Source: CBDDRG01 sp051306415
GTDB taxonomy: Bacteria; Pseudomonadota; Gammaproteobacteria; Pseudomonadales; Porticoccaceae
Length of the DNA stretch: 32,349 nucleotides
Direction: 5' to 3'
Assembly (NCBI GenBank): GCA_051306415.1
Contig: JBPPNE010000236.1
Location: 1 to 32,349, forward strand
Below are positions 7,588 to 13,442 of this stretch, in pieces. Numbering within the stretch: the first letter of the stretch is position 1; every line of letters begins with the position of its first letter. The translations under genes and the position numbers were made by a program. The notes beneath the pieces are model-generated. The model was given only the letters and a program-made list of their open reading frames with translations. It made no database searches and was not told the DNA's origin.

Positions 7588-8010
7588 TCAGGCCGGTGGT
7601 TTGGCGAGTTCGGGATCCTGCTGAAACTCGACCATGTTGCCGGCCGGATCGGCAGTAAAGATGAAGCCGCTGAAGCGGTCGTACTCGATCTTCTCCGCGA
7701 TCAGGTGCTGTTCCGCCGCGTCAATATCCTCGACAAAATACGCCGTGTGCGGACCGCGCGGATCCCTGCGCTGGCCCTCAAAGCCCTTCATGGCCTCGGT
7801 CTGGGCCGCGGGGTCGCGCTGGATGACGTGGATCTGGCCGTTGCCGAACTGCAGCCAGAACCCCGGCACCATGTTGCGAAGTTTCTCTGGAATGGCGCGC
7901 TCCACCGTCTTCATGCCCAGCACGCCGACGTAAAACCGCTCCATCTCGGCCAGCTCCTGCGGCGTTTTGGTACTGATCGCGCTGTGATTGATGCGGGTAA
8001 TTTTAATCAT
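7588..8010 (-). CDS. VOC-family (glyoxalase/bleomycin-resistance fold) protein
   Basis: A 140-residue protein with two beta-alpha-beta-beta-beta modules. Module one opens ITRINHSAIST with a metal-ligand His, followed by the helix AEMERFYVGVLGMKTVER. Module two has PHTAYFVEDIDAAEQHL with another His, and ends DPAGNMVEFQQD with the Glu ligand. This is a VOC metal-site layout, but the substrate cannot be told. The ATG at 8010 has a GGGAG site 9 nt upstream. Its promoter must lie in or beyond the 16-bp tandem repeats at 8034-8087. It is divergent from the NAD-kinase-like gene. Confidence 0.85.
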   Translation of the reverse strand: MIKITRINHSAISTKTPQELAEMERFYVGVLGMKTVERAIPEKLRNMVPGFWLQFGNGQIHVIQRDPAAQTEAMKGFEGQRRDPRGPHTAYFVEDIDAAEQHLIAEKIEYDRFSGFIFTADPAGNMVEFQQDPELAKPPA

Positions 8011-8033
8011 CGCTTTATCTCCCGTGGCTTGAC

Positions 8034-8087
8034 CCTGTTATCCCCAATACCTGTTATCCCCAATACCTGTTATCCCCAATACCTGTG
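8034..8087. repeat. Tandem 16-bp repeat, three perfect copies plus a partial fourth
   Basis: The unit CCTGTTATCCCCAATA occurs at 8034-8049, 8050-8065 and 8066-8081, then CCTGTG continues to 8087. The copies are identical. They sit in the divergent control region between the VOC gene and the NAD-kinase-like gene, about 10 nt upstream of the VOC ribosome binding site. The period of 16 bp is 1.5 helical turns, so successive copies would face alternate sides of the helix. Confidence 0.9.
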
Positions 8088-8147
8088 CCCCCGATATTAG
8101 GTGTCTGTGGGTCGGCGCGCAACGGCGGCGGCTTTAGTCAGATTAGA

Positions 8148-8179
8148 GCATACCCGGATTCAAGCATGCCCGGATTCAG
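8148..8179. repeat. Second tandem 16-bp repeat, two copies
   Basis: GCATACCCGGATTCAA (8148-8163) is followed directly by GCATGCCCGGATTCAG (8164-8179), with 14 of 16 bases identical. A degenerate third copy may follow to about 8195. The unit length equals that of the unrelated repeat 60 bp to the left. It lies upstream of the gene starting at 8266. Confidence 0.75.
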
Positions 8180-8265
8180 ACATTGGCCAGATTCGCCCGG
8201 TTGGCAATATACTCCCGAGCCACCCGGCCGCGACGGTCGGACTCAACGAGGGGAATCCCAACATC

Positions 8266-9312
8266 ATGGCCAAAACCAGCCTGGGCATCATCGTCAACCC
8301 GCTGTCGGGACGCGATTGCCGCCGCCTCACCGCGCGCGCCGATACCGTCAGTCACGAGAACAAACGCAACCAGATCGCCCGCATCGTGGTCGGCGCGGTC
8401 GCCGCCGGCTGCCAGCGCATTCTGGTGCCCTGGGAGCCGCGACGACTTGCCGTCGCCGCCGTCGAGCACCTGTGCATCGGCGCCGAGGTCGAACAGATTC
8501 GCGTGCCCATCACCCACAGCGCCGAGGACACCCGCCAGGCGGTGCTGGCGATGCGCGAGCGCGGCTGCACCGCGCTGGTCGTGCTCGGCGGCGACGGCAC
8601 CAGCCGCATCGTCGCCAAGGCCTGGCGCGACGCCGTGATGATGCCGCTGTCCACCGGCACCAACAACGTGTTTCCGCTGTTGCTCGAACCGACGCTGGCC
8701 GGCATGGCGGCGGGCCTGGTGGCGTCGGGCCGCATCGACTGGCGACAGGCGACCCAACGCGCCAAGGTCATCACGGTCGAAATCGACGGCGAAGCGCCGG
8801 ATCTGGCGTTGGTGGACGCTCTGTTCTTGCAGAACGACCGCATCGGCAATCTCGGGCCCTTCGAGCCCGAGCACATGAAAACCCTGGTACTGACCCGCGC
8901 CGAACCCGCCGCCGTCGGCATGTCACCTCTTGGCGGTTTGCTGGTTCCCAGCGGCGCGACGGACGATTTCGGCGTGCGCGTCGATTTTTGCAGCCACCGG
9001 GACGGCGGCCAGGTGCTGCTGGCACCGGTGTCGCCGGGGCTATTCCGCTCGACGCACATTCGCGCCGCCACCGCCGTGGCGCTGGAACAGGAGATCGAGA
9101 TTCGCGGCCCCGGCATCCTCGCCTTTGATGGCGACCGCGAGCGCGCGCTGGCGGCGGGGCAGCTGGCCAAGCTCAAAGTATCGCGCAGCGGCCCCTGGGT
9201 GATTGATCCGCAACTGACGCTGCGACTTGCGGCTGAAAACAAGCTGATGCTCGATCTGCCGCACTGGGTGGATCCCTACGATGACGACACCGGCAAAGGT
9301 GGCTGTTGCTAG
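8266..9312 (+). CDS. ATP-NAD kinase-fold protein, AcoX-like
   Basis: A 348-residue cytoplasmic protein of the NAD kinase/diacylglycerol kinase superfamily. It has an N-terminal G-I-I-V-N-P-L-S-G (7-15), the nucleotide motif G108-G-D-G-T112, and STGTNNVFP (129-137). The long, beta-rich C-terminal half is typical of the AcoX branch found beside acetoin dehydrogenase genes. No acetoin genes are nearby, so its substrate is unknown. The tail DDDTGKGGCC ends with two Cys. The ATG at 8266 is preferred although GAGGGG lies 13 nt away; an upstream in-frame extension to 8101 would translate through the tandem repeats. Confidence 0.82.
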   Translation: MAKTSLGIIVNPLSGRDCRRLTARADTVSHENKRNQIARIVVGAVAAGCQRILVPWEPRRLAVAAVEHLCIGAEVEQIRVPITHSAEDTRQAVLAMRERGCTALVVLGGDGTSRIVAKAWRDAVMMPLSTGTNNVFPLLLEPTLAGMAAGLVASGRIDWRQATQRAKVITVEIDGEAPDLALVDALFLQNDRIGNLGPFEPEHMKTLVLTRAEPAAVGMSPLGGLLVPSGATDDFGVRVDFCSHRDGGQVLLAPVSPGLFRSTHIRAATAVALEQEIEIRGPGILAFDGDRERALAAGQLAKLKVSRSGPWVIDPQLTLRLAAENKLMLDLPHWVDPYDDDTGKGGCC

Positions 9313-9368
9313 GCGGCGACGGCCTTCCAAGGCTCAGGCAACCCGCGTTCACCGATCCAGTCACCCCA

Positions 9369-10316
9369 TCAAATTCCTTGCTTGACCCAGCCCCTGGCAA
9401 GAAACAATTCAATGTACTCGTCGGGCACAAATAACCGATCTTCCGGATTCGGCACTTCGAAATAGCGCTCGGGGTGGATTAGCCGATTACCTGCGACGCT
9501 GAGATCAATTACCCAGCGGCTCGGCGGACTGCGCCGCGCCAAAAAGCGCAGTTCGAAGGCCTCCAGACGCAGCGGATCTCCCGCCGCGAACACCCCGCTT
9601 GCCGCAGCACGGGACGCCGCCACTGATTGGCGCGCCTGGCGCAGGGACGCTTCGCTCTCCGCCGTCGCACGCGCCATACCGGCCTCGGGCACCGCCGCGC
9701 GCAATGAACGCTGACGCCGGAACGGGTTGATGTTCGGCCAGATGAAATACGGCAATGCATGCCCACTCTGTAGCAAGCGCTCGTTGTAGGCCATCGGTCG
9801 GGACGCCGCCACTTTCTCATCGCGGTTGACGTAGGCAAGTAGCCGCCCGTAACCATCCATCACCTCGCCGGCAAAACGCAGATAAAAGCGGAAATCCTCC
9901 GCACTCAATCCCTGCGCCTGGCGGTCAGCCTCAACCTCGGCCTCCAGAGCTCGCTGCGCGGCCTCGGCGTGGCGGTGATGATTTTCCGCGCAGCCCACTC
10001 CCAGTCGTGCACTCATATACGCCTTCAGACCGGCATCCAGATGCAGAGGAGCGTATTCGGCGGCGAACGGATCGGTCAGAAAACGCTGCCATGCTGAGCT
10101 GTCCGTGGCGGCAAACTGTTGGGATCCTGGCAACTGAAAGCTGATTTCCGGTGTGTCGATGCCGAGAAAGCGCACGCCGAAATTGCCGAGCGCACGCACC
10201 GTAATGGTATCGCCATCGTGCACAGCCTGTTTAACGCTCGCTACCCCGGCGCCATGAGTGCCGAGGCCAAAGTTGCCCACTATCATGCTAGCGAAAGATT
10301 CTATTGCCTGTGCCAT
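9369..10316 (-). CDS. Staphylococcal-nuclease-like (thermonuclease) domain protein
   Basis: A 315-residue protein with an SNase-type OB-fold. The signature VHDGDTITVR (32-41) provides the calcium-ligand Asp. RFLGIDTPE holds the R49 and E57 counterparts of the SNase catalytic Arg and Glu, and MDGYGRLLAYV holds R158, the counterpart of the second catalytic Arg. About 100 residues, largely helical and Glu/Ala-rich, separate the two halves, a longer insertion than in the secreted enzyme. No signal peptide is seen, so it may be cytoplasmic. The ATG at 10316 has GGGAG 8 nt upstream. The C-terminal third (Arg/Ala-rich helix, then PEDRLFVPDEYIELFLARGW) is not recognised. Confidence 0.82.
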   Translation of the reverse strand: MAQAIESFASMIVGNFGLGTHGAGVASVKQAVHDGDTITVRALGNFGVRFLGIDTPEISFQLPGSQQFAATDSSAWQRFLTDPFAAEYAPLHLDAGLKAYMSARLGVGCAENHHRHAEAAQRALEAEVEADRQAQGLSAEDFRFYLRFAGEVMDGYGRLLAYVNRDEKVAASRPMAYNERLLQSGHALPYFIWPNINPFRRQRSLRAAVPEAGMARATAESEASLRQARQSVAASRAAASGVFAAGDPLRLEAFELRFLARRSPPSRWVIDLSVAGNRLIHPERYFEVPNPEDRLFVPDEYIELFLARGWVKQGI

Positions 10317-10331
10317 ACCCTGATCTCCCTG

Positions 10332-10565
10332 TTAAGTATTCATGCTCTGCCGAGTGTAGGGCATATTGGCGACCGAAAGCATGTCGGCCACCCGCACAAG
10401 CTGGCTCGGCCACTCCATCGAATCGCTCTTCCCTCGGTTTGGCGGTCGTTGGATAATGCCCCGCGCGCTCCCCTCCCAGGCACCTATCGCCCGAACAGCA
10501 GGATTCCGAATCCTTTGAGCAAACACGCCGACGCATCCGTGCCTCACCATAGCCTGGCCAGCCAC
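10332..10565 (-). CDS. Unassigned 77-residue ORF, possibly a gene remnant
   Basis: A GTG-initiated reading frame ending 15 nt before the nuclease gene on the same strand. It contains GAWEGSARGIIQRPPNRGKSDSMEWPSQL and ends ADMLSVANMPYTRQSMNT. It has no recognised domain, and its upstream end abuts the abiEi truncation point. It may be the 3' end of a lost gene rather than a functional small gene. The downstream stop and spacing are consistent with an operon-like position ahead of the nuclease gene. Confidence 0.3.
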   Translation of the reverse strand: MAGQAMVRHGCVGVFAQRIRNPAVRAIGAWEGSARGIIQRPPNRGKSDSMEWPSQLVRVADMLSVANMPYTRQSMNT

Positions 10566-10566
10566 A

Positions 10567-10821
10567 GTCGAGGCCCTGGTGCTTCATCAAGGGATCGATC
10601 CAACGCACCGGATCGGGGGCACCGGTCATCTGGTCCTCGGGACGCAGGATCAGATAGAAGCCGTGGCGAGGGTTGGCCAGCCGCTGTTTTTTCACCAGCC
10701 GTGTGATCGCGGCGGTCAGGCCATCCGGATTCAGGTCGACCGCAGCCAGCGCCTCTTCGCGGTTGAAGTGCGCACGGCCATGGAAAAGCCGGTCATCAAC
10801 GAATTGATCAAGGGAAGCCAT
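10567..10821 (-). pseudogene. abiEi: Truncated abiEi-type antitoxin (AbiE type IV toxin-antitoxin)
   Basis: About 85 residues from the ATG at 10821 match the N-terminal winged-helix domain of AbiEi antitoxins: a short helix (SLDQFVDDRLFHGRAHFNREEA), ITRLVKKQRLANPRHGFYLILRPED, and DPVRWIDPLMKHQGLD. In intact proteins the segment after MKH-x-GLD continues with YRVxLL and a C-terminal effector domain. Here homology stops at 10567, and no abiEii nucleotidyltransferase toxin follows. The gene is therefore a 3'-truncated orphan, although the DNA-binding part could still be expressed by read-on into unrelated codons. Its promoter palindrome is retained immediately upstream. Confidence 0.75.
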
Positions 10822-10878
10822 TCCCGAATCACATGCAAAAACCGACAAAAATCCAAGGTTTTTGCATGTGATTTGGGA
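10822..10878 (-). promoter_or_regulatory. Long inverted repeat abutting the abiEi start codon (probable autoregulatory operator)
   Basis: Arms 10822-10843 and 10857-10878 are 22 bp each and match at 21 positions around a 13-bp centre. Each arm contains AATCACATGCAAAAACC or its complement with one change. The inner arm touches the abiEi ATG. AbiEi antitoxins are known to repress their own operon by binding inverted repeats in the promoter, so an operator role is likely by analogy. Confidence 0.7.
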
Positions 10879-10931
10879 TGACTGTGAAGGCTGTATTCCG
10901 GAACTACACAAAGCCTGTGCGGTAATGCGCT

Positions 10932-11088
10932 TGGTGTCTTTGTCGATGTTGGTGTGGTTCTTGTGGCCGTAGTGGCTTTGCCCACCTTTTTTCATCCAGC
11001 GGGCATCAGTCTTTTTGCGCCAGCTTGGCGGGGGTCTGGTCCCAATCGATCGGCACAGCATCGGCTTTGATGATTGCATTGTCCTCGC
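10932..11088 (-). pseudogene. IS5-family transposase fragment, frameshifted
   Basis: The minus strand reads EDNAIIKADAVPIDWDQTP, then AKLAQKD in one frame. After a one-base shift it continues DARWMKKGGQSHYGHKNHTNIDKDTKRI. The KLAQKDxDARWxKKxGxSHYGYKNH stretch is a hallmark of the DDE domain of IS5-type transposases. Only about 50 codons remain, with neither end of the gene nor terminal repeats. It abuts the trbI remnant at about 11088, so it probably marks an old insertion or deletion in that gene. Confidence 0.75.
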
Positions 11089-11171
11089 GCCCGATGCGTG
11101 TGATGGTCAACAAGGATCTGATCCTGCGGCCGTATCAGCCGCTGCCCTTCCAGAGGGGATCATCGCAATGA
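11088..11171 (+). pseudogene. trbI: C-terminal scrap of trbI (VirB10-like conjugation protein)
   Basis: The last roughly 27 codons read RPMRVMVNKDLILRPYQPLPFQRG and stop at 11169-11171. This corresponds to the conserved C-terminus of TrbI/VirB10 proteins (VNKDLxLRPYQPLxFxRG), the channel component spanning the envelope in conjugative transfer. Everything upstream is lost. The stop overlaps the ATG of the following DUF2274 gene as ATGA, the usual arrangement in Tn4371-like elements. Confidence 0.75.
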
Positions 11172-11436
11172 GCCTGTCCACCAGCAAGTTGCGGCTGTGG
11201 CCGCACCAAAAACTGAGGTGGCGAAACTCACCATTGCTCTGACAACCACCCTCAAGGCCGACCTAGAGCGCTACGCCGCCCTACATGCGCAGACCTATGG
11301 CGAGTCGGTCGATGCCGCAACGCTGATCCCGCACATGCTCGAAGCGTTCATGGCGCGGGATCGGGGCTTCAAAAAATCAACGCAAGCAAAAACCCACAGT
11401 CCCGAGCCTCCCGACGAGGCGCGAACGAGTCCTTGA
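11168..11436 (+). pseudogene. DUF2274 protein gene, one-base frameshift
   Basis: The first frame gives MSLSTSKLRL from the ATG at 11168. The second, after a missing base near 11203-11212, gives PKTEVAKLTIALTTTLKADL and ERYAALHAQTYGESVDAATL, then PHMLEAFMARDRGFKK. Together they match DUF2274 proteins, small ribbon-helix-helix-like proteins encoded directly after trbI in conjugative elements. The frameshift falls after codon 10, so only the downstream part could be made, from an internal start. Confidence 0.8.
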
Positions 11437-11562
11437 ATAATCGTTGAGGCACAGGCGAGGAAAGCCCTCGATACTTCTGGATACGCTCCTGCACTCTCTA
11501 GTGGGTTTCATAGCGTAGTGATTGAACCGACCATTGAGCCTAAAGAACGACGGGAGGCACAC

Positions 11563-11766
11563 GTGAGCAACCCAAGCCGATGGGTGCTGATCAACCGGCT
11601 GGCGGAGATCACGGGCTACAGAGAAGACGCGGTCCGCCACAAGGTGAAGAACGGCACCTGAGTTCAAGGACGTATCTGGCGCAAGGCGCCGGACGGTCGC
11701 ATTTCCGTAAACATCGAAGAGTTCGAACGCTGGGTGGAGAGCGGCCAGCAGCTGTCGCCACATTGA
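11563..11766 (+). pseudogene. Excisionase-like MerR/Xis-fold protein with an in-frame TGA
   Basis: A GTG start with GGGAGG 5 nt upstream opens SNPSRWVLINRLAEITGYREDAVRHKVKNGT. A TGA follows at 11659-11661 (codon 33), and the same frame continues VQGRIWRKAPDGRISVNIEEFERWVES to a stop at 11764. Homologous excisionase-type proteins next to tyrosine integrases have Trp at the TGA position (NGxW.xGxVWRKAPDG), so this is TGG to TGA. The rest of the 67-codon frame is intact, suggesting recent inactivation or regular read-through. Confidence 0.75.
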
Positions 11767-11820
11767 GGCTGGCGCCCAGCGGGCGTGACCCGCTTCGTCT
11801 GCGGATCCATGCCGCAAGCG

Positions 11821-11849
11821 TTCTCAACTACGCTCAATGAGCGTATCAT
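11821..11849 (+). promoter_or_regulatory. Promoter with a perfect 17-bp operator palindrome in its spacer
   Basis: -35 TTCTCA (11821-11826) and -10 TATCAT (11844-11849) are 17 bp apart. The spacer contains TACGCTCA-A-TGAGCGTA (11829-11845), a perfect palindrome. A repressor bound there would block RNA polymerase. The HTH gene that starts at 11888 is the obvious candidate for autoregulation. The predicted transcription start is near 11856. Confidence 0.55.
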
Positions 11850-11887
11850 TTATTCTCATCGCCACCCGTCTTGACAGATCCACCCCG

Positions 11888-12148
11888 ATGCCCCAGTCGC
11901 CCAAAGGACACAGCCCTGCTTCTGCCGATGCCGCATCGCCGGAGCCGAATGCCATTCGCGCGGCTCGCGTCGCGGCCGGCCTGACACAGACGGAAGCCGC
12001 CAGCGTCGTGCATGCGTCGTTGCGCACTTGGCAGCAGTGGGAGGCGGGCGATCGCAAGATGCACTCGGGCTTATTCGAGCTTTTCAGGATCAAGACCGAG
12101 CAGCAAGAAGGCCAGCAATCAACCAGCGACGGGGCCAACGAGGAGTGA
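11888..12148 (+). CDS. Small HTH (XRE/YiaG-like) DNA-binding protein of the element
   Basis: An 86-residue protein with a Cro/CI-type helix-turn-helix: NAIRAARVAAGLTQTEAASVV (positioning and first helices), HASLRTWQQWEAGDRKM (recognition helix), then SGLFELFRI. The N-terminus is a short Pro/Ser linker and the C-terminus is polar. The start at 11888 is chosen because the earlier ATG at 11837 lies inside the predicted promoter and operator. No good ribosome binding site is visible. The gene is the only one in the scar without an obvious lesion. It ends 13 bp before the integrase start and probably shares its transcript. Confidence 0.7.
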   Translation: MPQSPKGHSPASADAASPEPNAIRAARVAAGLTQTEAASVVHASLRTWQQWEAGDRKMHSGLFELFRIKTEQQEGQQSTSDGANEE

Positions 12149-12161
12149 TTTTGGGAGAGTG

Positions 12162-13425
12162 ATGATGACGGCGCAAACGGAGCCAGTGATAGGCATCAAC
12201 CTTCCAGGCGTCGAAGTGCATGGAAGGTCGATTCGCGTGGCATTCATGCACAAGGGCATGCGTCACCGCCACACACTGGGTCTTGAACCAACCAAGGCGA
12301 ATCTTAAGCACGCCGCACGGCTGCGTGCCGCCGCCATGTATGCGCTGAAGACCGGCGCATACAACGAAGCCGATTTCTTCCCGCATTCGCGCCAGCCCGG
12401 ACAGGCCGACACAACCGCTAAGCGCCTGGGCGATCTTTTCGAACGCTACATGCCACTCAAGGCTGTGGACATCACCGCGGAGACGCAGAACCGCTATGAG
12501 GTGGCACTGAACGCTTGCCTCAACACCATCGGCAGAAACCGGCTCGCCGATGCGCTCATCCCTGCCGACATCCAACAACTGCGCGTCGATCCGATCGAGA
12601 CGCGCGCCGTATCGACGGTGAATCACTACCTCGCCGCCTTCGCGGGCTTTCTCAACTGGTGCGAGCAGAACCACTTCTGTGCCGAAGACCTAGCCAAGCA
12701 TTGCACGCGCTTTACCAAGAGCAACAAAGACCCCGACCCGTTCACGTATCAGGAGTACGACGCGCTGATCACAAAAGGCTGGCTGCATCCGGTGGATGCG
12801 GCCTCGGTGACGCTCGCGTTCTACACGGGTCTGCGTCCAGGCGAGCTGTGCGGACCTCGCCGTGGAGGACATCGCTGCGGACCTGAGCCAGCTTACGGTG
12901 CGGCGCTCAGTCACGCAGTCACTCACCTTCAAGATTCCGAAGACGAACAAGGAGCGCACTATCTTACTCCTCCCACCAGCACAAGCTGCACTCAAGGTGC
13001 TGATCGAAGATGCCTTGACCCGCGATGCGATGAACTTGGAAGTCTGGCTGAATCGGCATGAGTCGCGCGTCGATCACTGCCGGTTGCTGCTGCCACCCAA
13101 GACGCAGGCACGCAAGACCAGCGTGAATGCGTGGTACGTGCCGAGCGCTTGGAATACGAAGTGGTGCACCTGACCCGACGCGCCGAGATCCGGCACCGAC
13201 CGCCCTATCAGACTCGCCACACCTACCCCTGGAACCTCACCGGCGCGCGGCAACTTGGCATTCATGGCCAACCAGATGTGACACAGTGACTACTCAATGC
13301 TCGTAAAGATCTACGGCCGCTGGATAGATTCAGAGTCTCCCAGAGAGCTGGAGCGTATTTGGGCGGGCATGAAGAAACTCGTTCAAATTGCCCCAAATTT
13401 GCCCAATAATGGCGATTTTAAATAA
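12162..13425 (+). pseudogene. int: Tyrosine recombinase/integrase, multiple frameshifts and a nonsense codon
   Basis: The N-terminal arm-binding domain (INLPGVEVHGRSIRVAFMHKG, then RHRHTLGLEPTKANLKHAARL) and SAM-like core-binding domain (LGDLFERYMPLKAVDITAETQ, then NRYEVALNACL) are continuous from 12162 or 12165. TGLRPGEL carries the first catalytic Arg. A frameshift at about 12850-12862 moves to AVEDIAADLSQLTVRRSVTQS. Another at about 13125-13145 moves to LTRRAEIRHRPPYQTRHTY (box II Arg). After a further shift, FMANQM-stop-HSDYSMLVKIYGRW has TGA for the Gly of MGH, with the nucleophile Tyr at 13312-13314. The frame ends GDFK at 13425. The recombinase cannot be functional as read. Confidence 0.85.
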
Positions 13426-13442
13426 TTAACTCACTAATTTAT

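Larger units (their letters stand above)
10567..13425. mobile_element. Decayed integrative/conjugative element remnant
   Basis: The segment holds, in order, an abiEi fragment, an IS5 transposase fragment, a trbI tail, a DUF2274 gene, an excisionase-like gene, an HTH gene and a tyrosine integrase. Five of these are broken. trbI followed by DUF2274 is the normal end of the mating-pair module in Tn4371-type elements, and xis-HTH-int is an integration module. The right boundary is next to mutS. The left boundary is uncertain and no flanking direct repeat was found. Confidence 0.7.

Noticed and set aside
8034..8087. TTATCCCCA in each 16-bp copy resembles a DnaA box, suggesting an origin or DnaA-regulated site
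   Set aside because: Each copy differs from TTATNCACA at one key position, and there is no AT-rich unwinding region, dnaA or other origin gene nearby.
8034..8179. CRISPR array
   Set aside because: The repeats are directly adjacent 16-bp units with no spacers and no cas genes.
11659..11661. TGA in the excisionase-like gene as a selenocysteine codon
   Set aside because: Homologues have Trp here, no SECIS-like hairpin follows, and neighbouring genes are also broken.
10567..13425. A novel complete defence system in the accessory region
   Set aside because: The only defence-related gene is a truncated abiEi without its toxin; the other genes are conjugation and integration remnants.
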